Assembly: GCA_902802805.1 (NCBI GenBank)
Contig: CADCNE010000017.1
Span: 7,547-43,798 of the forward strand
Length of the DNA: 36,252 bases
Source of the DNA: an uncultured Eubacteriales bacterium
Lineage (GTDB): Bacteria; Bacillota; Clostridia; Christensenellales; CAG-138
Direction: 5' to 3'
Of this stretch, positions 15,091 through 24,335 are shown one piece after another. The notes under the pieces are model-generated. The model was not told the DNA's origin. It did not search any database and worked only from the letters and a program-made list of their open reading frames with translations. Position 1 is the stretch's first letter. The number at the start of each line of letters is the position of its first letter. The position numbers and the translations under genes are program-made.

Positions 15091-16167
15091 TTACTCGGTC
15101 TTGAACCGGTCGTCGCCGCCGTTGAGGGCAGCCATCACGTCCTCGACGTTCTGCTTGGTGTCGGTCACGGCCTTGGCGAAGTCATAGCCGTCCCACACCA
15201 GGGAAGGATCGAGACCGAACTTGGCGGCCTGCTCGGGCTGCTTGGCGTTGTCGATCACCAGGAACTGGTAGGAACCGTGCTGAGCGGCCAGCTCCACGCA
15301 GTCGGGAGACAGGGCGAACTCCATGAACTTCTGGGCAGCCTTGGGATGAGCGGCGCCCTTGAAGATGGCCACGGGCCCGATCTCGCAGGCGGTGCCGTCG
15401 GAGGGAACGATCAGCTGGACGTTCTCATAGCCGTTGTCCACGATCTGGGTGATGCCGTCGTGGAGGAAGCCGATGCCGATGACGCACTCGCCGGTGCCCA
15501 CGTTCTTGGACGGGCCGGAGCCGGACTTGGTGTAGACCTGGATGTTCTTATCGAGGTCCACCAGGTACTGGATGCCCTCGTCATGGCCCTTGAGCTGGAT
15601 CATCAGGTTGGCGACCAGCTTGGGCGTGCCGGCGGTCTGGTAGTTGGACAGCCAGATGAGGCCCTTGTACTCGGGCTTGAGCAGATCGTCCCAGCTCTTG
15701 GGGGCTTCGAGACCCAGCCGGGTCAGCTCGTCGGTGTTGACCATGAAGCCGAGGAGGCCCGTGTAGATGCCGTACCAGTAGCCGTTGGGATCCTTGTACA
15801 TATCCTTGGTCAGGTGAGAGGCGTTGGCGGGCTTGTAGCTGTTGTCCAGCAGACCGTCAGCAGCAGCCTGATCATAGGGGTTGTTGGTGCCGCCGAACCA
15901 GACGTCCGCGGAGGGCTTGCCCTTCTCCTCGGCGATCTTGGCGGGGACCTCACCGGTGGACAGACGCTGATAGGTGGTCTTGATACCGGTCAGCTCTTCG
16001 AACTTTTTGCAGGCAGCCGCCAGATAGTCCTCTTCGCAGGAACCGTAGACGACCAGTTCGCCTTCGGTCTCAGGCTCAGCGGTCTTGGCTTCTTCCTTCT
16101 TGCTGCAGGCAGCCAGCACGCCCAGGATCATGACGAGCGCCAGCATCACTGTAAATACCTTCTTCAT
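15091..16167 (-). CDS. ABC importer substrate-binding lipoprotein (FbpA/AfuA-like)
   Basis: A 358-residue extracytoplasmic binding protein. The signal peptide MKKVFTVMLALVMILGVLAAC carries a lipobox with Cys21, followed by an acidic linker. ELVVYGSCEEDYLAAACKKF and ADVWFGGTNNPYDQA are typical of the COG1840 type-2 periplasmic binding fold, and GPVAIFKGAAHPKAAQKFMEF is the family's C-terminal motif. The paired tyrosines that bind ferric iron in FbpA were not found, so iron may not be the ligand; phosphonates or phosphorylated small molecules are alternatives. It is first in the operon with its own promoter (16222-16249) and followed by a terminator-like hairpin. AGGAGG at 16183-16178 supports ATG 16167. 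Confidence 0.9.
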   Translation of the reverse strand: MKKVFTVMLALVMILGVLAACSKKEEAKTAEPETEGELVVYGSCEEDYLAAACKKFEELTGIKTTYQRLSTGEVPAKIAEEKGKPSADVWFGGTNNPYDQAAADGLLDNSYKPANASHLTKDMYKDPNGYWYGIYTGLLGFMVNTDELTRLGLEAPKSWDDLLKPEYKGLIWLSNYQTAGTPKLVANLMIQLKGHDEGIQYLVDLDKNIQVYTKSGSGPSKNVGTGECVIGIGFLHDGITQIVDNGYENVQLIVPSDGTACEIGPVAIFKGAAHPKAAQKFMEFALSPDCVELAAQHGSYQFLVIDNAKQPEQAAKFGLDPSLVWDGYDFAKAVTDTKQNVEDVMAALNGGDDRFKTE

Positions 16168-16221
16168 GCAGATTCTTCCTCCTGATTTGATTTAGCGGTC
16201 GAAATAAAAACCGTTGTACCT

Positions 16222-16249
16222 ATTTTAACTCTTGCAGGCCGTTTGTCAA
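16222..16249 (-). promoter_or_regulatory. Promoter of the ABC importer operon
   Basis: On the minus strand TTGACA (16249-16244) and TAAAAT (16227-16222) are separated by 16 bases. The -35 is a perfect consensus and the -10 matches 5 of 6. It reads toward the binding-protein start at 16167, leaving a leader of roughly 50 bases. No clear Fur-type palindrome was seen. Confidence 0.75.
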
Positions 16250-16299
16250 GACCATTCCGTCGAGGTCTGTTTTTCCCCTGGAAGAATCGCGCCCCTCTC

Positions 16300-16328
16300 T
16301 TGCGCTTTTCGGGAAAGTTCGATACAAT
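16300..16328 (+). promoter_or_regulatory. Promoter of the hypB operon
   Basis: TTGCGC (16300-16305) and TACAAT (16323-16328) are 17 bases apart and read toward hypB at 16361. TATAAT at 16331-16336 is an alternative -10 but has no fitting -35. It is divergent from the ABC operon promoter about 50 bases away. Confidence 0.55.
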
Positions 16329-16360
16329 ATTATAATAAATATAAGCGAAAGGAAAAGAGT

Positions 16361-17020
16361 ATGCGGATCATCGAGCTGAAGGAGACCGTCACCGCGTCCA
16401 ACGATCGGGACGCGGCGGTTTTGCGGGGCGAGCTGAAGGAGAAGGGCACGCTGCTCATCAACCTGATGGCCTCCCCGGGGGCGGGCAAGACCACCCTCCT
16501 CGAACGGACCATCCGAGACATGGGGGACAGGTTCAGCATCGCCGTCATGGAGGCGGACGTGGACTCCGACGTGGACGCCCGGCGCCTCGAGAAGCTGGGC
16601 ACAAAGGCCGTCCAGGCCCACACCGGCGGCATGTGCCACATGGACGCGGGCATGACCCGGCGGGCATTGGACGAGCTGGGGGAGGAGCGTTTCGACCTGG
16701 TGGTTTTGGAGAACGTGGGGAACCTGATCTGCCCCGCCGAATTCGACACCGGCGCCGGGAAGAAGGTCATGCTGCTGAGCGTGCCCGAGGGGGACGACAA
16801 GCCCCTCAAATATCCCCTCATGTTCACGGTCAGCGACGTGCTCATCATCACCAAAACGGACGTGGCCCCCTATTTCGATTTCGACGTGGAGGCCTGCATC
16901 CGTCGGGCCAGGGGACTGAACCCCGACATAGAGGTGTTCCAGGTGTCCTCCAAGACCGGCGACGGGTTCGAAGCCTGGGAGAACTGGCTGGAGAAGGCCA
17001 TTTTGGACTGGAAAAAGTAA
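16361..17020 (+). CDS. hypB: Hydrogenase/nickel maturation GTPase HypB
   Basis: A 219-residue SIMIBI-class GTPase that with HypA delivers nickel to [NiFe] hydrogenases and some other nickel enzymes. Walker A is SPGAGKTT (residues 38-45), followed by EADVDSDVDARRLEKLG, then GGMCHMDAGM with the conserved metal-binding pair Cys92-His93, then LENVGNLICPAEFD and IITKTDVA for nucleotide recognition. It lacks the N-terminal His-rich stretch found in some HypB proteins, so nickel storage is unlikely. ATG 16361 is chosen because AAAGGA lies 7 bases upstream and the family starts here. It precedes a large oxidoreductase gene by 29 bases and hypA lies beyond it. No hydrogenase structural gene is in the window. 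Confidence 0.93.
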   Translation: MRIIELKETVTASNDRDAAVLRGELKEKGTLLINLMASPGAGKTTLLERTIRDMGDRFSIAVMEADVDSDVDARRLEKLGTKAVQAHTGGMCHMDAGMTRRALDELGEERFDLVVLENVGNLICPAEFDTGAGKKVMLLSVPEGDDKPLKYPLMFTVSDVLIITKTDVAPYFDFDVEACIRRARGLNPDIEVFQVSSKTGDGFEAWENWLEKAILDWKK

Positions 17021-17049
17021 GGATAAAAGAATATAAAAGGAGAATCATC

Positions 17050-19971
17050 ATGCCGGAAATTTATGATGCCAACCCTCGGACCAAGTCCAAGTACGACGGC
17101 GAGGCGGTCCTGAACAAGAAATACGCCAAGCTGGGCGCCCGCATCACGGACAACGTGCCCCACAAGCTCTTCGGCCTCAAGACCACAGACGAGGAATACT
17201 GGGGCCTTCGGGAGATTTTGACCGAGCCCGAGGTGGATATCGCCCTCACCATGAAGCAGCGTCAGTGGTATACCTACGAGCAGCTGCGGCAGATGAACGC
17301 GGGCATGGACGACGATACCTTCCAAAAGACGCTGGACCTGCTCTGTGTCCACGGATTCGTGGAGTACGACTACGGCGATCACTATGACGACAAGGGTCCC
17401 ATCCCCGGTGCGCCCAAGGAGATCCGCTACCGAACCAGCTATTTCGTGCCGGGCAGCGCGGAACTCTTCAACTCCTCCGTGGACAGGATCGAGAAGAACC
17501 CGCCGGTGGCCAGGATGTTCGAGCGCATGACCTTTTTGCCCCTGGAGCACATCACGTCCATGGTCCGACCCGGCGGCAACGGCATCGGCATGCATGTGAT
17601 CCCCGTGGAAAAGGAGGTCCAGGCGGAGCGCACCAGCATCGACGTGGAGAAGATCTCCTACTGGCTGCAGAAATATGACGGCCATCTGTCCGCGGGCATC
17701 TGTTCCTGCCGGGCGTCCCGGGCCATGCTGGGCGAGGGCTGCACCGACGACGAACAGGATTGGTGCATTCAGGTGGGTGACATGGCAGACTATACCGTGG
17801 AAACGGGCCGGGCCCACTATATCACCAAGGAGGAAGCGCTGGAGATCCTCCGCAAAGCCGAGGAGAACGGGTACGTGCACCAGATCACCAACATCGACGG
17901 CATGGATCACATCTTCGATATCTGCAACTGCAACGTGCAGATCTGCAACGCCCTCAGGACCAGCCTTCTGTACAATACGCCCAACATGTCCAAGAGCTCC
18001 TTCACCGCCCGGGTGGACAAGGAAAAGTGCGTGGCCTGCGGCCGCTGCGTGGAGCTGTGCCCCGCCGGTGCGCTGAAGCTGGGCCAGAAGCTGTGCCAGA
18101 AGGACGGCAAACCCATCGAATATCCCAAATCCGTGCTGCCGGACCGTATCCGCTGGGGCAAATACGCCTGGGACGAGAACTACAGGGATACCGCTCGGGT
18201 CAACACCCACAGGACCGGTTCCGCTCCCTGCAAGGCCGCTTGCCCTGCCCACGTGCCCGTACAGGGGTATCTGAAGATGGCCCGGGAGGGTCGATACGAC
18301 GAAGCCCTGGCCCTTATCAAGCGGGAAAATCCTTTCCCCGCCATCTGCGGCCGGGTGTGCAACAAGCGGTGTGAGGACGCTTGCACCCGGGGGACCATCG
18401 ATGCCCCCGTGGCCATCGACGACGTGAAAAAGTTCCTGGCGGAGCGGGATCTTCGCGCCGAAACCCGCTACGTGCCCAAGAAGGTCATCAACCGGGTGTC
18501 CGGCGAATGGCCCCAGAAGATCGCCATCATCGGCGCCGGCCCGGCGGGCCTCTCCTGCGCCTACTATCTGGCCAGCCGGGGCTATACGCCCACCGTCTTT
18601 GAGAAGAACAGGAAGCCCGGCGGCATGATGACCTACGGCATCCCCGCGTTCAAACTGGAGAAAGACGTGATCGACGCCGAGATCGACGTGATCCGCGACC
18701 TGGGTGTGGAGATCCGCTGCGGCGTGGAGGTGGGCAGGGACGTGACCATCCAGCAGCTGAAGGAGCAGGGATACGAAGCCTTCTACATCGCCATCGGCTG
18801 CCAGGGCGGCAAGCTGCCCGGCGTGGCCAACGACACCGCCGAGGGGACGGAGATTGCCGTCAGCTTTCTGGAGAAGGCCCTGGGCGACAACAGCCGACAG
18901 CTTTCGGGCGACACCGTCGTCATCGGCGGCGGCAATGTAGCCATCGACTGTGCGCGTACCGCTCATCGGCTGGGCGCCGGGAGCGTGTCCATGTTCTGCC
19001 TGGAAAGCCGGGAGACCATGCCCGCTTCCCCAGATGAGATCCAGGAGGCCGAGGCGGAGGACGTGAAGATCTTCCCCTCCTGGGGCCCCAAAGAGGTCCT
19101 GGTGGACGGCGAGGGCAAGGTGAAGGGCATCGTCCTCAAGCGCTGCACCGCCACCATCGATCCCGAGACCGGCAAGTTCAACCCCCAGTACGACGAGAAC
19201 GAGACCATGACCGTGGACGCCAAACATATCGTCTTCGCCATCGGTCAGGCCATCGAGTGGGGCAAGCTCCTGGAGGGCACCGGCGTCAAGTTCTGGCACG
19301 GCAACTACCCTGTGGCGGACAAGTTCACCTACCAGACCGACGATCCCGCCATCTTCGTGGGCGGCGACGTGTTCACTGGCCCCAAGTTTGTCATCGACGC
19401 CATCGGTCAGGGCCACGAGGCTGCGGAATCCCTGGCCCGGTTCGTCTCCAAGAACAGCGTGTCCCAGACCCTGGGCCGGGATCGGCGCTTCTTTAAGCCC
19501 CTCGACAAGGACAACATCGCCATCGACTCCTACGACCATGCCCAGCGGCAGGTCCCGGCGGTGGACGAACGTATCGATTCGAAGAACGGCTTCCATGATC
19601 ATCGCCTGACCCTTACCGAGGAGCAGGTGAAGATAGAGACAGCCCGCTGCCTGGGCTGCGGCGCCACCATCGTGGACGAGAACAAGTGCATCGGCTGTGG
19701 GCTTTGCACCACACGGTGTGAATTCGACGCCATCCACCTGCTGCGGGACCATCCCCAGAACTCCGACCTCAGGCGGGCGGAAGACAAGGTGGGCGGCCTT
19801 CTCAGCTACGCCGTCAAGCGTGCCTTTAAGATCGTGGCCCACAGCGGGTCCGAGGAGGCGAAGATGATGCGCCGCAAGCGGAAGGAATACAACCGGGCCA
19901 CCAAGGAGTTCCATAGGACCCATCCCCACACGGGCAACGGCGTGGACATCCAGGAGCTCATGAGGGATTGA
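17050..19971 (+). CDS. Multidomain Fe-S/FAD pyridine-nucleotide oxidoreductase (GltD-like core)
   Basis: A 973-residue cytoplasmic electron-transfer enzyme. In order it shows: an N-terminal helical region; a Cys-rich segment with C218-x-C220, C231, C239, then CNCNVQIC (292-299), likely an Fe-S site; a ferredoxin motif CVACGRCVELCP near 327; a GltD-type N-terminal cluster domain (CKAACPAH from 394, later CGRVCNKRCEDAC); an FAD Rossmann motif IIGAGPAGLS near 495; an NAD(P) motif VVIGGGNVAID near 624; FVGGDVFTGP; and C-terminal CLGCG and CIGCGLCTTRC motifs (867-890). The core resembles glutamate synthase small subunit and NfnB-type proteins. It probably passes electrons between NAD(P)H and ferredoxin or a partner. 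It lies between hypB and hypA in one operon, and AAGGAG supports ATG 17050. The partner is unknown. Confidence 0.88.
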   Translation: MPEIYDANPRTKSKYDGEAVLNKKYAKLGARITDNVPHKLFGLKTTDEEYWGLREILTEPEVDIALTMKQRQWYTYEQLRQMNAGMDDDTFQKTLDLLCVHGFVEYDYGDHYDDKGPIPGAPKEIRYRTSYFVPGSAELFNSSVDRIEKNPPVARMFERMTFLPLEHITSMVRPGGNGIGMHVIPVEKEVQAERTSIDVEKISYWLQKYDGHLSAGICSCRASRAMLGEGCTDDEQDWCIQVGDMADYTVETGRAHYITKEEALEILRKAEENGYVHQITNIDGMDHIFDICNCNVQICNALRTSLLYNTPNMSKSSFTARVDKEKCVACGRCVELCPAGALKLGQKLCQKDGKPIEYPKSVLPDRIRWGKYAWDENYRDTARVNTHRTGSAPCKAACPAHVPVQGYLKMAREGRYDEALALIKRENPFPAICGRVCNKRCEDACTRGTIDAPVAIDDVKKFLAERDLRAETRYVPKKVINRVSGEWPQKIAIIGAGPAGLSCAYYLASRGYTPTVFEKNRKPGGMMTYGIPAFKLEKDVIDAEIDVIRDLGVEIRCGVEVGRDVTIQQLKEQGYEAFYIAIGCQGGKLPGVANDTAEGTEIAVSFLEKALGDNSRQLSGDTVVIGGGNVAIDCARTAHRLGAGSVSMFCLESRETMPASPDEIQEAEAEDVKIFPSWGPKEVLVDGEGKVKGIVLKRCTATIDPETGKFNPQYDENETMTVDAKHIVFAIGQAIEWGKLLEGTGVKFWHGNYPVADKFTYQTDDPAIFVGGDVFTGPKFVIDAIGQGHEAAESLARFVSKNSVSQTLGRDRRFFKPLDKDNIAIDSYDHAQRQVPAVDERIDSKNGFHDHRLTLTEEQVKIETARCLGCGATIVDENKCIGCGLCTTRCEFDAIHLLRDHPQNSDLRRAEDKVGGLLSYAVKRAFKIVAHSGSEEAKMMRRKRKEYNRATKEFHRTHPHTGNGVDIQELMRD

Positions 19972-19989
19972 CGTCGCGGCAGGATCGAT

Positions 19990-20334
19990 ATGCACGAGAT
20001 GGGCATTATCCTGCACCTCGCTAAATCCTTGGAGGAAACGGCCCGGGAGCAGGACATCAGCAAAATACTCCGGGTGACGCTGCAGGTGGGGGAGGTGTCC
20101 AGCATCATGACGGACTACTTCACGGACTGCTGGAACTACTTCCGCCGCCGTCACCCGGTCCTGGAAACGGCGGAGCTGACCTTGGAGACCATCCCCGCGG
20201 TGACCTTCTGCTCCGCCTGCGAGCGCACCTACCCCACGGTCCAGTATGGCCGGGAGTGCCCTTACTGCCACAGCGGCGAGACCTGGCTCCTCAGGGGAAA
20301 CGAGTGCGTCATCAAAGAGATCGAGGTCGAGTGA
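19990..20334 (+). CDS. hypA: Hydrogenase/nickel maturation metallochaperone HypA
   Basis: A 114-residue HypA-like nickel chaperone. The N-terminus MHEMGI supplies His2, the conserved nickel ligand, and the zinc-binding loop has CSAC (Cys74, Cys77) and CPYC (Cys90, Cys93) at normal spacing. It works with HypB during nickel insertion. It starts 18 bases after the oxidoreductase stop and is followed by a clear terminator, closing the three-gene unit. In most genomes hypA and hypB are adjacent or part of hyp clusters; here they flank an oxidoreductase, which implies a functional link with that enzyme or with a nickel enzyme elsewhere. Confidence 0.92.
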   Translation: MHEMGIILHLAKSLEETAREQDISKILRVTLQVGEVSSIMTDYFTDCWNYFRRRHPVLETAELTLETIPAVTFCSACERTYPTVQYGRECPYCHSGETWLLRGNECVIKEIEVE

Positions 20335-20344
20335 TCCCAGGCCG

Positions 20345-20377
20345 GGGCTGCCAAAATGATCGGCAGCCCTGCTTTTT
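20345..20377 (+). terminator. Rho-independent terminator of the hypB-hypA operon
   Basis: GGGCTGCC (20345-20352) pairs perfectly with GGCAGCCC (20362-20369), then TGC and TTTTT (20373-20377). It begins 11 bases after the hypA stop. Confidence 0.85.
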
Positions 20378-20409
20378 CACATCCCTTTCACAATGTCCGG
20401 CAGAGTTTC

Positions 20410-20418
20410 TGATACAAT
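20410..20418 (+). promoter_or_regulatory. Extended -10 promoter for the RND exporter
   Basis: TGATACAAT at 20410-20418 is an extended -10 (TGn plus TACAAT). The best -35 candidate, TTCACA at 20387-20392, is 20 bases away, which is too far to contribute fully. It reads toward ATG 20447 and lies just after the hypA terminator. Confidence 0.55.
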
Positions 20419-20446
20419 AGTACATCATAGATGATCGGAGCGAGGC

Positions 20447-23400
20447 ATGATCTCCAAATTCAGCGTCAAAAAGCCCTTCACCGTGCTGGTGGCGGTCATA
20501 CTGATCCTGGTGCTGGGCGCGGTCTCCGTGACCCGGATGACCCCTGATCTGCTGCCGGAGATGAGCTTCCCCTACATCGTCCTGGTCACCACCTACGTGG
20601 GCGCGGCTCCGGAGGAGGTGGAGAACACCGTCTCTAAGCCTTTGGAGCAGAGTCTGGCAGCCCTCGATGACCTCAAGGAGATCTCCTCCGTTTCCTCGGA
20701 GAACGTGTCCGTGGTGTATCTGACCTTCGAGGATACGGTGAACGTGGATCGGGCCATGCTGGACATCCAGCAGGTGGTCACGAAATTGAAGGGCGACTGG
20801 CCCGAGGCCGTGGGCAACCCCACCAGTCTGGAGCTGTCCACGGACCTGATCCCCACGGTGGTGGCGGCGGTCCACTATAAGGACATGGACCCCGTGGACC
20901 TGTCGAGCTTCGTCAAGGAGAAGCTGGTCCCGGCTCTGGAGGGCACCAACGGCGTGGCCTCAGTAAACGCCACCGGCCTGGTGGCGGAGAAGATCGAGAT
21001 CGAGCTCAACCATGAGAAGATCGACGCCCTGAACCAAAAGCTGTACGCGGCCATCGACGATGAGGCCAAGGAGGCCTTCGACAAGATCGACGAGGGGCAG
21101 CAAAAGCTGGACGAGGGCCGGCAGGAGCTGGAGGACGCCAGGGCGGAGCTGGACAAGGGCGAACAGGCCCTCCGATACGGCAGGGGCGACGCGCGTCAGG
21201 GCTTCAGCGATGCCAAGGACCAGCTGGACGCCAACAAGGAGGAGCTGACCGAGGCCATCGCCATGATGGAGGCGCAGCGGGCCGACCTGGTGGCCCAGCG
21301 GGACGAGATCGAGACAGAGCGGCAGCTGCTGACGGCGCTGCAGGGGTCCATCAACCTGCTGGAGGGCCGCAAAGCGGTGCTGGAATCGTCCATCCAGGAG
21401 ATCAGCGCCAGCGAGAGCATGGCTCCGGAAGAGAAGGCGGCCGCCCTGGCTGACCTGCTGGTGGAGCTGGATGCGGTGAATCAGGCCCTGGCCGCCATCG
21501 ACCAGCAGCTGAGCCAGTACGGCATCACCCGATCCCAGATCCCGGAGATCCTGGGTCAGATGGCCCAGCTCGACGAGGGCATCGCCCTGCTCGACGAGAA
21601 CCTGGCGGCTGCCAGGGATGGCCTCGCCCAGGTGGAGGGCGGCTACGCGGAGCTGGAAAAGCAGAAGAGCTCTGTGGAAGGGCAGCTGGACTACGCGCAG
21701 AAGCAGCTGGACGAGGGCCGCAAGCAGATCGAAAGCGGCGTCGCGGAGCTGGACAACGGTCAGATAGAGCTGGACAACGCCCTGGCGACGGCCCTCGATC
21801 AGCTGGCCGCGGCCAAGGAGGCGGCGGACCTCAACAACATCCTGACCAAGGAGCTGGTGGCTCAGCTGGTCCAGGCCCAGAACTTTGAAATGCCCGCCGG
21901 GTACGTGAACGACGGGGACGTGAGCTGGATCGTGAACGTGGGCGACAAGGTCGACGGCGTGGAGGCTCTCGAGAACGTGGCCATCCTGTCCCTGGGGCTG
22001 GAGGGGCTCGACATCGTGCGCCTCGGCGACGTGGCTGACGTGCACATTTCCGACGACAGCGACACCACCTACGCCCGCATCAACGGGGAAAACAGCGTCC
22101 TCCTGACCTTCACCCGTCAGAGCGCTCACCCCACCGCCACCGTGGCGGACACCATCGGCGAGCGGTTCCGGGAGCTGGAGGACCAGTATCCGGGCCTCCG
22201 GTTCGTGGCCCTCATGGACCAGGGGGACTACATCCACATGGCCATGTCCGCCGTGGTCCAGAGCCTGCTGCTGGGCGGCGCGCTGGCCATCCTCATCCTG
22301 TTCCTGTTCCTCCGGGACATCCGGCCCACCTTCGCCGTGGGCATCTCCATCCCCGTGTCCGTCCTCTTCGCTTTGGTGCTCATGTACTTCTCCGGGGTCA
22401 CCATGAACGTGATCTCCATGGCGGGTCTCGCCATCGGGATCGGCATGCTGGTGGACAACTCCATCGTGGTCATCGAGAACATCTACCGACTGCGGGCCGA
22501 GGGCGTGGAGCCCCGGGAGGCCGCCATCCAGGGAGCCCGGGAGGTCATGGGGGCCATCACCGCCTCCACCCTCACCACGATCTGCGTGTTCGCGCCGGTG
22601 CTCTTCGTCCATGGCATGACCCGGCAGGTGTTCATGGACATGATCTTGACCATCACCTATTCCCTCATGGCCAGCCTCATCGTGGCCCTCACGGTGATCC
22701 CCGCCATGGCTCAGGGGCTCCTCAAACGCCAGGTGAAGCCCATGAGCAAGCTGGCCCGGAAGCTGATGAGCGCCTTCGAGTGGTCGGTCCGTCTCACGCT
22801 CCGGTGCCGGGTTCTGGCGCTGCTCCTTGCTTTGGGCCTTCTGGGCGGCTCGGCCTACTATTCCCTCAAACAGGGCTTTGAATACTTCCCCGAGAGCGGC
22901 GGCACCCAGATCTCCATCACCGTCTCCGTGCCCGAGGACTACACCTTCTCCGACCGGTGCTTCCTGGCGGACGAGATGATGACGGCCATGGAGGAGGTGC
23001 CCCACCTCACCGACATCGGCGGCATGATCGGCGGCGGCATGGAGAGCCTGGTGGGGCTCACCAACGGAGGCGGGGACCAGCAGATCACCGTCTACGCCCT
23101 GGTGGACGAGAACAGCGGCTACAGCAGCATCGAAGCCATCCAGGACATCCGGCGGGCCCTGGAGCCCTTCAAGCGTCACGCGGACTTCGACGTGTCCTCC
23201 GTGTCCACCATGAGCATGACCTCCATGCTCCAAAGCGGCGGCTTCACCATGAACATCTATTCCAACGACCTGGACGACCTGCGGACGGCGGCCATCGCCG
23301 TGGCCGACCGGCTCAGGACCGTGGAGGGGCTGAAGGATATCTCCGGCGGCGCGGAGGATACCGCCCCGGCCCTGCACATCACGGTGGACAAGGAGAAGGC

Positions 23401-24325
23401 CATCGAGCACAACCTGACCACCGCCCAGGTATATATGGCCATCGTCCAGGAGCTGACCCGCAGCATCCAGGCCACCCAGGTCACCACCACCACCACGTCC
23501 CTCTCCGCCACCATCCATTCGCCGGACGGGGAGACGGACCGGCAGAAGCTGGAGCGGATGACCGTCACCGCCACGCTGCGGGACGGCACCACCGAGGAGG
23601 TGCCCCTGAAGGACATCATCACCTGCACCGAGACCGAGACCCTGTCCTCCATCTACCGGCTGGAGCAGCGGCGGTACATCTCCGTCACCGCCACCGTGGC
23701 GGACGGCTACAACGTGACCCTGGTGTCCACCGAGGCCCGCAAGGCCCTGGAGGAGGTGGAGCTGCCCGCCGGATGCCAGGTGGAGTACGCCGGCGAGAAC
23801 GAGACCATCATGGACGCCATGAAGGACCTGTTCTTCATGCTCCTGCTGGGCGTGCTCATCATATACCTCATCATGGTGGCCCAGTTCCAGTCCCTGCTCT
23901 CCCCCTTCATCGTGATCCTCACGGTGCCGCTGGCTTTCGCAGGCGGGTTTCTGGGGCTGCTCATCACCCATTTCAACATGAGCATCGTGTCCATGGTGGG
24001 CATGATCATGCTGGTGGGCGTGGTGGTGAACAACGGCATCGTGCTGGTGGACTGCGCCAACCGCCTCCGGGAGGAGGAGGGGCTCACGAAGCGGGAGGCC
24101 ATCGTGAAGGCCGCCACCATGCGCATCCGGCCCGTGCTCATGACCGCGCTGACCACCATACTGGGGCTCCTGCCTCTGGGCATGGGCCTCGGCACCGGGG
24201 CGGAGATCATCCAGCCCGTAGCCGTCGTGTGCATCGGCGGCCTCACCTACGCCACGCTGATGACGGTCTTCATCGTCCCCGTCCTCTACGACCTCTTACG
24301 CCGGGACAAGGCGCCCGCCCAATGA
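20447..24325 (+). CDS. RND-family exporter with coiled-coil insertion
   Basis: A 1292-residue exporter of the AcrB/HAE1 branch driven by the proton gradient. The N-terminus MISKFSVKKPFTVLVAV, the TM4 motif AIGIGMLVDNSIVVIENIYR and the TM10 motif VGVVVNNGIVLVDCANRLR are typical. Compared with AcrB, the second Asp of the TM4 pair is Asn and the TM10 Lys is Asn, as often in Gram-positive relatives. About 255 extra residues (roughly 205-460) form a charged coiled coil whose two ends repeat the pattern LDEGR, then AELD-x-G. The insertion falls between NHEKIDALNQ and LVQAQNFEMPAG, which corresponds to the docking region of AcrB. No separate adaptor protein or outer-membrane channel is encoded nearby. 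The gene stands alone between two terminators. Confidence 0.9.
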   Translation: MISKFSVKKPFTVLVAVILILVLGAVSVTRMTPDLLPEMSFPYIVLVTTYVGAAPEEVENTVSKPLEQSLAALDDLKEISSVSSENVSVVYLTFEDTVNVDRAMLDIQQVVTKLKGDWPEAVGNPTSLELSTDLIPTVVAAVHYKDMDPVDLSSFVKEKLVPALEGTNGVASVNATGLVAEKIEIELNHEKIDALNQKLYAAIDDEAKEAFDKIDEGQQKLDEGRQELEDARAELDKGEQALRYGRGDARQGFSDAKDQLDANKEELTEAIAMMEAQRADLVAQRDEIETERQLLTALQGSINLLEGRKAVLESSIQEISASESMAPEEKAAALADLLVELDAVNQALAAIDQQLSQYGITRSQIPEILGQMAQLDEGIALLDENLAAARDGLAQVEGGYAELEKQKSSVEGQLDYAQKQLDEGRKQIESGVAELDNGQIELDNALATALDQLAAAKEAADLNNILTKELVAQLVQAQNFEMPAGYVNDGDVSWIVNVGDKVDGVEALENVAILSLGLEGLDIVRLGDVADVHISDDSDTTYARINGENSVLLTFTRQSAHPTATVADTIGERFRELEDQYPGLRFVALMDQGDYIHMAMSAVVQSLLLGGALAILILFLFLRDIRPTFAVGISIPVSVLFALVLMYFSGVTMNVISMAGLAIGIGMLVDNSIVVIENIYRLRAEGVEPREAAIQGAREVMGAITASTLTTICVFAPVLFVHGMTRQVFMDMILTITYSLMASLIVALTVIPAMAQGLLKRQVKPMSKLARKLMSAFEWSVRLTLRCRVLALLLALGLLGGSAYYSLKQGFEYFPESGGTQISITVSVPEDYTFSDRCFLADEMMTAMEEVPHLTDIGGMIGGGMESLVGLTNGGGDQQITVYALVDENSGYSSIEAIQDIRRALEPFKRHADFDVSSVSTMSMTSMLQSGGFTMNIYSNDLDDLRTAAIAVADRLRTVEGLKDISGGAEDTAPALHITVDKEKAIEHNLTTAQVYMAIVQELTRSIQATQVTTTTTSLSATIHSPDGETDRQKLERMTVTATLRDGTTEEVPLKDIITCTETETLSSIYRLEQRRYISVTATVADGYNVTLVSTEARKALEEVELPAGCQVEYAGENETIMDAMKDLFFMLLLGVLIIYLIMVAQFQSLLSPFIVILTVPLAFAGGFLGLLITHFNMSIVSMVGMIMLVGVVVNNGIVLVDCANRLREEEGLTKREAIVKAATMRIRPVLMTALTTILGLLPLGMGLGTGAEIIQPVAVVCIGGLTYATLMTVFIVPVLYDLLRRDKAPAQ

Positions 24326-24335
24326 TGTCGAGTAT

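Noticed and set aside
16232..16360. N-terminal extension of hypB
   Set aside because: The upstream part overlaps the promoter elements and adds residues unlike HypB; ATG 16361 has a good ribosome binding site.
16870..20271. Very long open frame on the minus strand opposite the oxidoreductase and hypA
   Set aside because: It mirrors the GC-rich codon structure of the real plus-strand genes, has a His/Gly/Val-rich composition and shows no domain. The same applies to the long opposite-strand frames at 3278-5473, 5319-6677, 12044-13321, 13722-15017, 20960-23971, 24377-26056 and 31552-33324.
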